Below are positions 1 through 12,260 of a stretch of 64,000 bases of DNA, one piece after another (the stretch's first letter is position 1; every line of letters begins with the position of its first letter). The stretch spans positions 14,100,484 through 14,164,483 of the forward strand of contig NC_092564.1 in NCBI RefSeq assembly GCF_037975245.1, written 5' to 3'. The translations under genes were made by a program, and so were the position numbers. The notes beneath the pieces were generated by a model, which had not been told where the DNA came from, made no database searches, and saw only the letters and a program-made list of their open reading frames with translations. Source of the stretch: Apostichopus japonicus. Its lineage: Eukaryota; Echinodermata; Holothuroidea; Aspidochirotida; Stichopodidae.

Positions 1-2482
1 ATGCTTTTTGTTGTCTCAAATAACAAGTTTTTTTTTATATTAAATTTGACCAGAACAAATGGAGTTTACTTACAACATGTTGGTGCTTGTTTCTTCAAAG
101 CAAATTTAAGCCAACAGACTTTGTTTTGACAATCTGATGACATATTATAATTAAGGCAGTGAATTAAAAATTAACGAACAGGTCTTAGAGATTTTAGCAT
201 CGATTTTGGTAAACTTAATAATTAATCAATAAATATCACCACACTAAAAGCTCCTAAATTTTTTGCCAAGGTTCCATTTTCAATTTTCTGCTGCTTGTAA
301 ATAATATGGCACTTATGTAAAAGGGTGTCTTAAAGACAGTGTCTCTAATTACTCGTTAGTGAAGGTTGGTCGTTTGCTGACATATGAATTTAAGAGGAAG
401 AATTCTTTTGATTGCCAATTAATTGTAAACTGACTTTAAATTTATTTACAGAGTGTAAAGTTTCAAGAAATCAATGCCTGACCAAACAAATGCATGCAGC
501 ATGCTTTTATATCCGATGTATGTGCCATAAATATTCCAAGAAGACACAAAACCTGAAATGTGGACTGCCTTCCCACATGTACACAAAAATGGATTTTGGT
601 TAACATTACACATTCACATTTCATTTTATATTACAATTCTGAAGATGTTTTTTAAGCTAGAAATCTGTTCTAGTGCTGTTTACACTTTTCTGTTGCAGTA
701 TATGCTCTGCTTATCATTCCTTTTTTCTCCCCAATGACATGAAATGTTCATCAAAATTAAATATTTGCATAAAAAGGCATTTGCTTTCAAGAAATTATAA
801 AAACCCAACCATACCAATTCACTCATAACTATATAGAGAGTTACACAGAATGACAAATGTTTAATGTTTGATCATTGTCATAAAAACATCTGTTTACATA
901 TGGCAGACTAATAACCATGTTAAGTCTTGACTAAATATTGACAATTGACTTTTCACAGATGCTAATTAGATCAATGTGAGCCTATAATGGTGGAACGCAT
1001 ACATGTGTACAATATCACACAAAGATAATAAATCACTTAATTACATTATACAGGTATGAAAGGTAATCCATGCATCCATAGTACAGACCAACAGACAGAC
1101 AGATATGGACAGAAAGAGAGAAAGATAGACATATTTGTATTGCCCACCTGGCATCTATATCAGATGATATAGACATGGGTTGCTGAGAAACAAACTGTAA
1201 ATATACCAACAAGACAGAAACTTACATATTAACCTTATTGTAAAATTCAACACTATTAGAAAACAGCATGTACTTTAAATGACCTTTGAATCTATCAATG
1301 TTTTCGATCATGCGGAAATAGGGATATAGGATAGGAGTTCCAGAGCTTTGGCCCAGAGAAGGCGAATTAAGTTTCTATTTACAAAACCTGTGGTACAAAA
1401 GGAAACAACTAGGATAGCTGGGCGAGAAAAAAATGTTAATCAGGGTCTTAAGGTGATTGATTGATCATATTAAATATGGTCAAATGATAGTGACAATTCA
1501 ATATTTTAGTTTCTCTTCAAATACTCTATGGAACAAAACAAAACAAAAATCCACAGAAAACAAAGAGAAATAAAATTATGTGATAGGCTTCTCCCTATTG
1601 ATTGGTTTATATGAACCAGCTGAAATTCACCGAGTAAGGTAATTGACATAGGTGATTCTGAAAAAAATGTGTTATGCAAAGAGTAAAAAGTGGAATGTAA
1701 GTTCCATGCCTTCCCTTCCCAAAATTAAAACCCCTGGCGCTATTGCCTCATCCTGAACTAGTTAGAGCCAGTTTTCTACTACATAGGAGTATTTCTGGTT
1801 CAATGAACGGATTAAAAACATTTGGAAACAAAGGAAGATATCTCTACATCTAGACGGATGTAACACATCCTGGATTATATATTACTTACATAAAAAACAA
1901 AGAGGCCTGAATAATTTTCAATTCCCAATAGTTTAGAGGTACATAATAGCTGACAAGATTGCTTCCAATTTGTTCTGTAAATTACATTGCAGATCCAACG
2001 TTCCAGATTTGGTGGGTGTTTCCAGGTGGTATACTATGTTCCCACAAGACTACCTTTCCCCATAGCAACCACCTTTCACTACTTCCCAAATTTCCATCAG
2101 AGATATATTGCCTCCTTTCAACATTTGTACCGGCTTATGCCCATTAAGCAAACATGTAAAGAGATATTGACATAGGTTAAAAAGTCTGCTGGCAGGAATG
2201 CACCTTTCTTTTCTCTATATAGCTGTAGTAAATGTCTTAAAACATTTGGTAATCCCCGGAGAAGCAGGCAGCTGTCACATAATGTACTCTTAAATTTGAA
2301 GATAATCTAAAGTTTATTACATTGAATTGGTTATTGGACAGAATTAATGGAGATGGAGGGCACAAAACTGAGAGGAATAGTAAAACATCTCATCGCCAGA
2401 GATTTATAGAAATCTGCAAGGAGCTAGGACAAAGTGCACAGAGATCTGCTAACCTGACATCTACAAAAGCTAGGAAACCTTT

Positions 2483-3087
2483 CCCAAACCTCACCAACTA
2501 ACAGCTAGGAAACCTTTTTCCAAACCAAAATGCATTGCATTATGGGAAAAAAGAAGAAGATATACAGTATGTGTTTAATTCTCAAATTGCAGACCCACAA
2601 TTGAAAGTTATATGAATTAAGGGAATATTAATTGTCTAAAATTCAGATTTTGGTCAACTAATTAAGCTCTTTCGAACAGAACTGTTTAATTAACCTACAG
2701 ATTAAGGATTGATATCCATCATTGTGCAGGGATGCAGTATAGATGCAGTGTTAGACCTGCTGGCAGGCTCACCATCAACCCATCTACATATAAACTATGC
2801 CTACACATCTTGACTAATTAGTGATATCAAGATAGAATGCTTTTACTGATAGGTTCTAACTCTGAAGCCTGAAAAGTGCAATTTCACATTTCCCAACCCT
2901 CGGCAACAGACAGTTCGGAAACCTTTTCCAAACCAAAAATGCATTGCACGATGGGGGAAAAATTTTAAAAAATAAATTATTTATGTGTTTTATTCTTTAA
3001 ATTGCAGACACACAATCAAAAGTTACGATAGAAGGACTTTTTATTTGATAGGTTCATAATCCAAAGCCTAAAAAGTACAATTCAACT
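2483..3087. repeat. Cluster of diverged direct repeats (A ... B-A'-B')
   Basis: Segment A (2483-2610) recurs as A' (2892-3024), both sharing CCAAACCAAAA.TGCATTGCA and later AAATTGCAGAC.CACAAT. Segment B (2835-2890) recurs as B' (3032-3087), sharing TGATAGGTTC and GCCT.AAAAGT.CAATT. B-A' followed by B' looks like a partial tandem duplication of an unidentified interspersed repeat. No coding frame was seen. Confidence 0.7.
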
Positions 3088-4136
3088 TGAATTTGAACAA
3101 TGCAGCTGTCTGGAACTCTAGAGAATAAAGCTTCTAATGACATGTATATAAACAGATAAACTCACTCTACAAATTTCTACCTGTTAACCATAACATTCTA
3201 CCCAATCCAACTTTGATTGTTTGATGAAAAATCTTAGAAATGCCCTAGCTTAACCAGACAAGCATTCCAAAACATATCAGTTTCAATGATAAAGCAAGAA
3301 AAGGGATTTGTCCAGTGGACAAACCGTTTTCTAAAACCCTCTTACTTTTAATTACTGAATAATGGCAGGACGTGTGTACTTTGCAGCTAAACCACAACTT
3401 GAAATCCAATACCACTTAGGCCATCACTTGTCTCTTATTAGTGTTACTGGTACCTCTTATCAAAAAGTTAATAATTCAAATTAGAATGGGCAGTATACTT
3501 GACCACAGTTTAAGTACATCAAAGCTCTACTCTTTGGTGCATGCAGGCATGCAGGCAGGCAAATGACCATATAGATCGTTTATCAATTATGTAAGGGGAC
3601 TGATTCTTTGAAGGGTTGCTTGGGGACAAAGAAACAATTTTTTGTATGGATCATGATCCCACTGAATCCCGTTTAAGGACCTGTATACTATCAGCTTGGA
3701 ATAACTGTAGCAGAATAATCCATGGTCGACATTTAAAGGAGACATCAGCATGTTTAGCTCATAGTTCGTTGTAAAGAACAACTGTCCTAATCAGCTAGGA
3801 AAATTCTTGCTAGATATCTTGGGATGGCTTGGGAGATATCCTACTGTAGTTTAAAAGTGGTCTCTTGGAGGCTGCCATTTTGTTAATCTGTGGTTGTTGA
3901 AAGAGCCACCACAAGAACATGAACTTTTTTAAATACTTTCTCTTTGTTGTTCTCTTTTCATATTTCCAAGATAAACTGATAACAATGTTGACCCCGAACA
4001 CTGTTAAGAGCGTCAATAATTATAGATTCAGGATTTGCAAAACTCATATCTCCATGAGAGAAAATAAATGTTGTAATAAATAAACACAATCCCGACAAAA
4101 TGAAGCACATGTTGCCTCAATGATGTCATATAATTA

Positions 4137-4180
4137 TATATATATATATAAATATATATGTATATATATATATATATATA
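4137..4180. repeat. TA microsatellite
   Basis: About 44 bp of TA dinucleotides with AA/TG interruptions. It is followed by AGACTTGATCAAGTCT, a 16-bp perfect palindrome at about 4183-4198. Confidence 0.85.
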
Positions 4181-6490
4181 TTTAGACTTGATCAAGTCTT
4201 CATTCAGCCTTGTGTATCATGAGGAACACAAAATGCGTGATATATGCCAAATGGAATAAACAAAATACCTACCTGTTGTTTTGGGAAGTTGTTCATGACA
4301 GTTTTATCTCTATCACAATAGACCATTAATGATGGTAGGGTTTTAGTGTCTCCATTAAAAGTCTAGTTGATGGTGTGATCTGTTTAACTTTTACAATGTT
4401 TCATGATAGATTAACATATCTGTGGAATGTGTGTCATTTCACAGCTCAAACTACCTGACACTGTCATATATGTCATCAAGATATCTTCTTACATTGCAGG
4501 CCTGCCATTTCAACCGGGGTTTTCTGCTAAGCTTATACATTATTTGCCTAATTTTAGACCAAGATTACTTGATGGAAGCTGCAATTACCGTAGCTTTTCA
4601 TCAGTCTATTTATCTAGCGCACTCGGGTAAGCTTGAGTTTCACTTCATTGTATGCATACCGTCGTTAAAACTTTCAAATGATGATTGCAGCACTATTTCC
4701 AAAGTGGTTCGTGACAACCTTTTGAGTTGCTGCATACAATCCAATACGCTTTTAATATTTAGCTCATTGTTGGACTATTATTGGATGGCAATTTCAGATT
4801 GGAAGACTGTTAACTCTCTCTTTCTGGATCGTATTAAGACACTTGATATTGGATGAGCAGGGTTAGAAATGATGACCTCCTCAAAGAGGCTACATTTCAC
4901 CCCCATTTATAGTCCCCCATTCCACCAAGTGCTGTCAAATCGTCCATATTAAATTAAAACAATTATTAGTTTACCTAAGACTTACAAAGTCCACTATGAC
5001 ATATTAGGGCAATGTTATTTATTGATGTTATGAAGTTTTAGATAACTATAACTATAACATAACTATAACGCAAGTGTTATAACTCTGGAATGGATCTAAA
5101 AGTCTTCCCTTTCATTTAGACATGACTAGCTGTATTTCATCCATCCAAGGACCACTACAATTTTACCTGTTTTAATGGTTTCCATCATGCATGCCATAAA
5201 ATTTGAGTCTACATTCTTCCTACTCCAAGGATAAATTAGCGTTCATCAATTTTGACAATGGACTATCATGGAATTAGTGATATGTACTTGAGTTACCGTA
5301 ATTCGTCCCCCTCCCCAGCCCCTCTCCATCTTCTTCCCAAACCCCTTCTTTAATTTTGTTTTCTAAACAGCTATAAAAACTCACTGTGTCTGTTATTTTG
5401 TGCATTCCACAATATCTCTCACACATATTTTACTAGCTGGTAGTATACATGCCAACTATAGAATAAATTAAGACAAATTAAGACTGTGTACAAGTAGCTA
5501 TATACCACTCATGAAAATGACATGTGTGAAAAATTGCTGACAGTAACAGATGTACATACTTATAATTCAAAGGGGGGAAAATTTTTGGGTTGCCATAAGA
5601 TGCTATCCTAATTGTTGTATTTAGTGTTATCAACCCCTCACGTAATCTTATAATCACGACCAGTTAAAAGTAGACTTATTATAATCTTCAGGTTTCCATA
5701 TCTCGCCGCGGCACGTTTAAACGCCTACTCAGCAATTACCTGCTGCAATTTACTGTAAGGAATTCCCAGAGACTGAGTGTCAAAAATGCTTAGTATCTTT
5801 TGTATTTGATCAGATTCAACTTAAAGCCCACTTTGTTAACAGCAATTCATTCTAATTAACTCATCACTCAGACCATATTTCTCTTGTTTACAAGTTTTTT
5901 CTTCAATTTTGTGTGTGCATCACAAAGCGTTTATGTGTATATACAGTACATGTATACCTTTCTCTTTAATACGTGGTCACTATATATAGCTTAAATTGTT
6001 AAACATTAATGTTTTTCTAGTGTCCTTTATTTGTACTGTTTACTGTGCTCTATTTCAATGCTGTATCGCCATGGCGCCCTCTATTTGAAAATGAGAAACA
6101 TAGATGTCTAAACTTTAAGCTGAATATTTAATGCAATATGAGTCTGTCACTCAGTCTGCAAACAAGACAACCAAACAGATTACCCTGAAAAAATCCAGAA
6201 TTTTTCAATGGATATTTTCAACTTGATTCAGGTTGCATGGAGAAAATTAGATAGATCTATACTGTACTGTTTATATAACATGAGTTTTAAATTGAACTTC
6301 CCATTGTCCAAGAAAACAACCACTGGGACTTCTAGCCTACTAGCTACAAGCTGACCTCTACAATGTGGCCAAAGTACAAAGGTCAAAGTTCCAAACTCCC
6401 TGCCAATTGGGCTGCAGCATTTCAAATGCAATCTCATGATAAAGCAGGTAAGTACTGTATACTACTGATCCAAGGAAACTTCAATCTTAC

Positions 6491-6562
6491 CTTAACCAGA
6501 TCATATAAAAGAGAAAACTTGAACATCTCATCCAGTTCAATAGAGTCATTTTCCAGGATATC
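6491..6562 (-). CDS. NPR-like: Exon of the kinase-homology domain with DILENDSIELDEMF
   Basis: This 72-nt exon has a TTCTTTCCTCTCAG acceptor and an AAG|GTAAGA donor. It is phase 0 at both ends and encodes 24 residues: DILENDSIELDEMFKFSLLY, then DLVK. It continues directly from ...GSLQ of the previous exon, giving the family signature GSLQDILEN(D/E)SI.LD.MF..SL..D(L/I)VK. The next residues expected in the family (GM.(F/Y)LH... leading to the SHG.LKSSNC segment) were looked for in the remaining 6.5 kb to the left and not recognised. The next exon therefore probably lies outside the window. This is the most 3' coding piece visible. Confidence 0.95.
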
Positions 6563-7569
6563 CTGAGAGGAAAGAACAATAAAAGAAGATTGATTAGCCA
6601 TTAGTTGATACGGATATAATTGATTAAGGCTAATGAACAATGTTAATTAAAATCAAATCTCATCTGAGCATGCACTCTGCATACTCATAACTTAAGCAGT
6701 TAATGGTCAGCACACTGTGATATGAGACAAGAGTTGTCTAAATTCCAGGTTATAATCTAGGGTAATCTAGCCAATGTTGTAGCACACTTTAAAGCAGCGT
6801 CTTTTCTTTTTCTTCGCAATTCCACACCATATCTGCCGGTGAAACATGCAACTTTTCCATCACAAAAAGTTTTCATGAACGTATTCATGTGGAGGGGTAG
6901 GGGTAGGAGAAGGAGAAGGGAGGGGGGAGGGGGAGAGGAGAGGGTAGGACTTTATGGCAGCCAAAGTATTGGTATTTAAGAACAAACTTGACAGAGTCCT
7001 ACATGTGCTTTAAGTTGGTTCATGGAATTATTACTGTTAAGGAACCCCACAATTAATGAATCCCATGGCAGTAGCTATTTATACTCGGACCCCTTTATGA
7101 AGTTAACAAAGCAAAGGAGCCGGTCTAATGACTTGTATGACTGGACAAAGGAAGATGGCCCTTAACAGTCCAAATTTCTCCTTCCTATTTACTTCACTGG
7201 TCAGATAACAAATTCAACTGGATTCAGTTCATATTAACCAACACTTTAGTAAACAGCTTAGAATTGTGTCACCTATGATTAAAGGCAAACACCTACATGT
7301 AGTCAATTCTCACTGCTTTGCAGTATTGCATGTACTGTAGATCAGCCATTGCAAAGAGCCACATCAGGACGTTCTGTTGCAAACAAAAAATCGACAGGGC
7401 CCTCCTGAAGCTACTATAAAAATTATCTCTATAAGTTAGCATGGAGGTTGCTATGGAGATGGGATAGAGTAAGTGTGCAGAATATTACTACAGTATATTC
7501 ATAAACTGTACCAATTCTGTGATTCCATTCTTTCATCATCGTCTGAATAGTACATTAACAAACTGTTGC

Positions 7570-7726
7570 TGTAATCATGTACAACAGTCATGCAAATCAT
7601 GCATGCTGTAATCATTATACAACAGACATGCAAATCATGCATGCTGTTATCATGAACAACAGACATGCCAATCATGCATGCTATAATCATGAACAACAGA
7701 TGAACATACATGCAAATCCTGCCAAC
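7570..7726. repeat. Tandem repeat of about 37-38 bp, four copies, containing octamer (ATGCAAAT) motifs
   Basis: The unit is approximately TGTAATCATGAACAACAGACATGCAAATCATGCATGC. Three units are close copies and the fourth is diverged. Perfect ATGCAAAT octamers occur at 7590-7597, 7628-7635 and 7710-7717, with a variant ATGCCAAT at 7665-7672. Each of the first three units ends in the palindrome GCATGC. The array lies about 1 kb upstream (in transcript direction) of the DILEN exon. Confidence 0.88.
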
Positions 7727-8565
7727 TTTACCCTCTTCTGGCAGTTTCATTTTGTTACAACCTAACACAGAAAGCTTTTAACAGCTCAGACTGCACGCAA
7801 TTAAAATGGCACACTTTGTTGCTCTAGCTGTTCTCTGATAAGACAGACTTTGAACAGATTGATGTGTTATCTCATTGAAATAACCAAATAAATCTATTTA
7901 CTGCAGGGTAAATGTCATTGTTTACCTAAATATAGAATGCAATTTCTGTTGATTTATACCAATCCAGAACATTAATGTCACATTATGAATTAAAAGTGTA
8001 TTGATATCTACTAGATCCAAAACTTCCTCTTATGCCCTGCCCTGGTTAATATTCACAGAATCAACCGTGATTATACTACAATTGTTAATTAGAGGAGCTG
8101 GATAGAAATTAAGGATGATATCATTTAATTAATGTCTGGCTGCATAATTAAGGGCACACAGATAATATTAGTGGTACATAGCCACTGATAAACTGTTACT
8201 GGTATATCACATCAACTAGTCATCCTGTAAAAATGGACCCGACTTGAGAAACGTCCCATCAGAGATTTCCACAAACTATAATATCATGGCACAATTTAGT
8301 TCAATGTACTTTAACATAATACCCAGAGGTTTCATAAAGTGATAATTTCAGCCAAGTTTGGGATTATATATAACATGGATATATATGTGTATACTACATG
8401 TGTGATGATGTACCAGTTAAACTATATGTACTGAGTAACATATTATTTCACATTCTGTAATAGACAACCTGAAAAACAGTTTAAAATGGGTGACGACTCT
8501 CATATTTCGTCCGCAGATTAGAGAGAAAACTTTCACAGTTCTTTCTCACTCTTCTTTGACCTAAG

Positions 8566-8573
8566 TGACGTCA
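8566..8573. promoter_or_regulatory. Consensus TGACGTCA (CRE-type) site
   Basis: A perfect palindromic CREB/ATF octamer. It is one of six in the window; the others are at 15699-15706, 29895-29902, 50452-50459, 54237-54244 and 61955-61962. The match is exact, but occupancy is unknown. Confidence 0.35.
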
Positions 8574-10731
8574 CAGCTGCCAATACTGAACTCCCTTTTC
8601 GAGTCCACTTTTGCGCTAGAGCACATCGTTGGAAACTTCCATTTTTCGTCCTTTAGTCACGTATCGTAGCAGTGATTTCTTTTTTACAGTGAGGTACTAA
8701 ACTAGTCCCTTCAAAGTTTGCCGCAAAGATTGAGGAGGCGATATAGACAGAAACAAGGAACATTAAAACAAATTAGATTTTGACAAGTCAAGGCTGTTGA
8801 ATAGCAGTAATTAAAGAGGCAACTCTGGGGTTCAAACAAAATAAAATGGATTAAAATTAGACATTCATGAAAAACCACAGGGGAAAGGAAAGAACAGTGC
8901 TCTTCGGTGGTTTGAGATAGTAATGAAAAGCGACCACAAGCTAAGAACAAATTTCTAAAAAAAGACAAAGTGTAATATAGGCAAGACTGTCACTTGAAGG
9001 GATATATTGATCATGGGTTTACCGTATTGACGGTTGAGTCAAACATCTTGAAAGTATCAAATGTTTGAGCCCCAACAGGAGACTGTTGCGAAGAATTGAA
9101 CCAGTCCTCGTTCGTAGAAAAGTACATGCAGTTGCACCAGTATTGAAACCCTCATATTCGACGAGTTAAAGTTTTGCATTCAACTACAGAGGTTATGAAG
9201 CATAGAATGTAATGAAGAACATGATCTCAACCACTTAGGCAACTCAAAATCTTAATCTTACAACAGTAGGAAGTCTACTAATTCGATGGTTCTTGAGAGC
9301 ATTATCCACACAGCAAGACTCTAATGGCCTACATCATGATTTCAACAAATTATGAAACATCACACATGATTACAAAATTCCAAAATTGATGGAGGCCAAC
9401 AGACTCATGACAAGGTTCGTCTAAAACTGGTAAAATCATAATAATGTTCTTGAGTTGATGTGTCGCATGCATGTTGCACATTGCCACAAAGTCTTATCAT
9501 GTACCAATCAATCATTTGTACTAAGTGTCAATTAAGTTGTCAGCCTGCAACATTATTAACTGATAATCTTTCAGCTCCAGATGTTAAAGTGTATAGGTTT
9601 TAAGTTTCAATATGATGTGTATATATTATGTGAACACTTAAACTATCTCTGAGAGAGTGTTCGCTCCATCGCTTTGTTCCACTTTCCATATTGACCGAGC
9701 TACAGTATTAGTTGGTCTACTGCCACAGATTTGTGAAGGTGTATGATACAACAGTCAGCTTGGCTGAATTGGAATTAAACGTACCGCAATTTACGTATCT
9801 TGTCACAATATAGCAGAAGTCTTTGGAATTTATACATCAGTTTCTCTTGCTATGCATACAAATTTATCATGCATGCATCAACATTAAAATTGGGACTTGA
9901 CAGGCCAAAATTTGAAAAAAACTGAAATTGAGTGAATGAGTTCAAAGCCCAATTTTTTTATTTTTTCAGCTTGATATTTGTTTGGGCCCTTGGCTTCTCA
10001 TTTGATCCTTGTAGATCTCATGGCTATGGGACTCAACTACCCCCTTTAGAAGCAATGAAGGTAAATTTCTTGACCGTGCTTGGAATACCATGTAACGACT
10101 TAAAAGACATACATCTTATTACAAACTATATTTGCTACTTAAGACAACTTTGGAAGGGTTAATTTCTGAGAAATTGTCTACTTGCACGCATATGCAATGC
10201 AGAGATGTTCTATATTGTAATGTTCGATATTAAGCTAGGTCACTACAGCTAAGTTGACCCAGTGAAATTTGCAATCATTCAGAAGTAAATTTCTTGATGT
10301 GTTTAATAAGGGTGTGTCAACTTCCTATAACATTTACATTCAGAGGGGAGACGCCAATTCATTAAAAGCGGCTCCTCATCTCTCTAGACCAATTGTTTTT
10401 ATTTAAGGTGATGGGAGAAACTTGTGACAGCTTTAGTCATAGTCAACATAATCACCAGCTGTTTACATATACTGTATGGCACACACTGTTGGCACGTATG
10501 GCACCTGTCAAAAAGATGATGTCTCTCTATGTATAGTCAACAAATTAAAATGAAATAAGATCAATTTTTTTATACAGAATATATTTTTTTTCTGAAAGAT
10601 AAAAGAGAGCAAAAACAAAAATCTAGCATTTTCTAAACTCAATAAAGCCATGGTACAGTATCTCTGTAAATGTAACAACACAAACTTCTTTCACATCATG
10701 ATTGTTTCACTAATATCTTTCATTTCAAGTG

Positions 10732-10852
10732 TATTGATATAAATATTAATAATAGCGATAATAGTAGTATATAATAATAATAATACTGGTAGTAATAGTC
10801 ATAGTAGTACGTCATAACAACAACAGCAACAACAATAATAACAACAATTGAA
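10732..10852. repeat. Trinucleotide repeat region (AAT/AAC types)
   Basis: Degenerate runs of AATAAT, TAGTAG and then CAACAACAGCAACAACAATAATAAC. The minus-strand low-complexity frame rich in Tyr, Val and Leu here is an artefact of the repeat. Confidence 0.85.
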
Positions 10853-11461
10853 AAAAATATCAGGTTTATGATGAACGTGTATACAGCGTCGTTAATGTGT
10901 TCAGTGTTGCGAACTGTTGTACACATACTTAATTCACAGAGAGGCATCAGTACAAGAATTTGCACACAATTATAATTTGATCCTTGATGGCAATTTTTTT
11001 TTTTAATTTTGACAATTACGGCATTATGTCTGTCATTTACTTCAGAGAGGCTCAAGTGCATGCTTTTTCTGGCTCCCCAACCTAGAAATTATGTCTTTTA
11101 ATAATCCTAAAAAACCCATTACCATATCAAATGTGATAAAATGCTCATCAATTTAAAATTTAGGGTCTATCCTGTATGGAATTATACCGATTTTACAACT
11201 GTGTGCAGGGAAGCATTTTTGCGTCTGCACAGAATTATATTCACAACGTACATAATAGAGAAGCACACTTAACACCGTTGGTTACGGAGTTTAGTACTAA
11301 TTGTTGTATATAAACAGCACCCAAGGCATGCATGCTCGTCTTGCCTTGACGTACTGCATGTTTACTAGCAGCTAGCACAAAGGAGTAAAATGTACAGAAA
11401 AACTATATCAGGGATGGTGACTTACATATTTATGCCAACATGCATTTGTTGATTTCAGATA

Positions 11462-11471
11462 ATATATATAC

Positions 11472-11504
<33 letters not shown>

Positions 11505-11529
11505 CATACATATACAAATACAAATACAT

Positions 11530-11574
<45 letters not shown>

Positions 11575-11592
11575 TATATATATATATATATA
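11462..11592. repeat. AT-rich microsatellite (TATATA / TACATA variants)
   Basis: This is a long run of TA dinucleotides interrupted by CATATA and CAAATA variants, directly abutting the 3' end of the Penelope-like remnant. It probably marks the insertion target or was produced at the element's end. Confidence 0.85.
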
Positions 11593-12260
11593 GGCTGGAA
11601 GTTTTTTCACTGTTCTTGATTTTCCAACTCATTAGCTTTTCAATTAGATATATAAGAGAAAACCAGATAAATAAGATATCTGACTCATAATTGACAAATA
11701 CAGTAAGGAGTAAAGTTTTAGAAAATATATTGGAATTTTCGGTCCCCCTGGGACCTTCGTCAGAAATACTTGGCAGTCGAATGAAAAGTACAAAATGTAA
11801 CACAATGAAAGTATGACGCTAGATAAGTGAAAGTTGCATTGATGGAATTAGAACCAAATAAACCATGACTATACATGGAAGCGGATTAAGGAGCATAGAA
11901 CAGATTACATATGTTTGTAGAACTGATAGTTGTTAAGGGGTCCCAAGTCTTTGTTGAGGCCAGTGATGTGAGACTTAATACGAAAGATCCAATCGATTTC
12001 TTTATGTTTACGTTCAGTATTTTAATTGCCTCGAACTTCAAATCAGCTTTTTTTCTCCTCCCGTCATCCATCCACTTACAGAAAGTTTGATAAGAGGGAG
12101 AGTTGACCAGACTTTCACGATTGAAACATTTCAAGGTTTAGCTCTGAGTCAATACCATTTTTTTTTCTCCGGCTTGTCTAATTTGAATTTGCTGTTTGTT
12201 ACCCTACACCCCACATTTCTTGATAAGCATCTTCATTAAAATGCATAGCGGGATGCCATT
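11593..12260 (-). mobile_element. 5'-truncated, decayed Penelope-like retroelement (GIY-YIG endonuclease tail and 3' region)
   Basis: On the minus strand two overlapping frames together encode the end of a GIY-YIG-type endonuclease. FCKWMDDGRRKKADLKFEAI is followed, after a frameshift, by ERKHKEIDWIFRIKSHITGL and NKDLGPLNNYQF with a stop near 11899. The pattern K(H/Q)KE...WI..(I/L)(K/R)...GLN.D is what I know from the C-termini of Penelope-like (and some other retroelement-borne) GIY-YIG endonucleases. About 135 bp beyond the stop lies a hammerhead-like core. The remnant then runs straight into an AT microsatellite, a common insertion setting or 3' end for these elements. The reverse transcriptase is missing, so this is a dead 5'-truncated copy. 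Its boundaries are approximate, and the family assignment is inferred from short matches. Confidence 0.6.
11737..11763 (-). ncRNA. Hammerhead-ribozyme-like core in the retroelement 3' region
   Basis: On the minus strand CTGACGA is followed by A, a perfect six-base stem GGTCCC/GGGACC closed by a three-base loop, and then GAAA. This has the form of the hammerhead core CUGANGA - stem II - GAAA. Flanks AAGTATTT on the 5' side and AAAACTT on the 3' side could form an imperfect stem I. Stem III and a clean NUH cleavage site are not convincing, and one unpaired A sits at the base of stem II. Penelope-like elements are known to carry hammerhead motifs in their terminal repeats, which fits the neighbouring endonuclease fragment. 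This copy is probably degraded and may be inactive. Confidence 0.5.

Larger units (their letters stand above)
1..6490 (-). other. Intron downstream of the DILEN exon (continues beyond the window)
   Basis: No further kinase-homology or cyclase exon was recognised on the minus strand. Contents: a diverged direct-repeat cluster at 2483-3087, a GCAGGCAT-type repeat near 3541-3561, an AT microsatellite at 4137-4180 and a TATAAC-type repeat near 5043-5070. A 144-codon open frame at 4422-4856 on the plus strand has no recognisable features. Confidence 0.6.

Noticed and set aside
4422-4856. 144-codon plus-strand open frame, the longest in the window
   Set aside because: It has no recognisable domain and an unremarkable composition. 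A frame of this length is possible by chance in 64 kb over six frames. A second overlapping frame is also open.
5713-5755. Possible minus-strand short exon between TTACAG and CAG|GTAATT
   Set aside because: The enclosed sequence is too short and does not match the expected continuation of the kinase-homology domain.
7499-7768. Minus-strand 89-codon frame with repeated MHD.HVC / VHDNS motifs
   Set aside because: The repetition comes entirely from the 37-38-bp tandem DNA repeat, so it is not a protein repeat.
10720-11061. Minus-strand 113-codon frame with a hydrophobic Val/Tyr-rich end
   Set aside because: It is driven by trinucleotide repeats and has no conserved features.
11408-11803. Minus-strand 131-codon frame rich in Tyr-Ile
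   Set aside because: It is produced by the TA/TACA microsatellite and the non-coding end of the retroelement.
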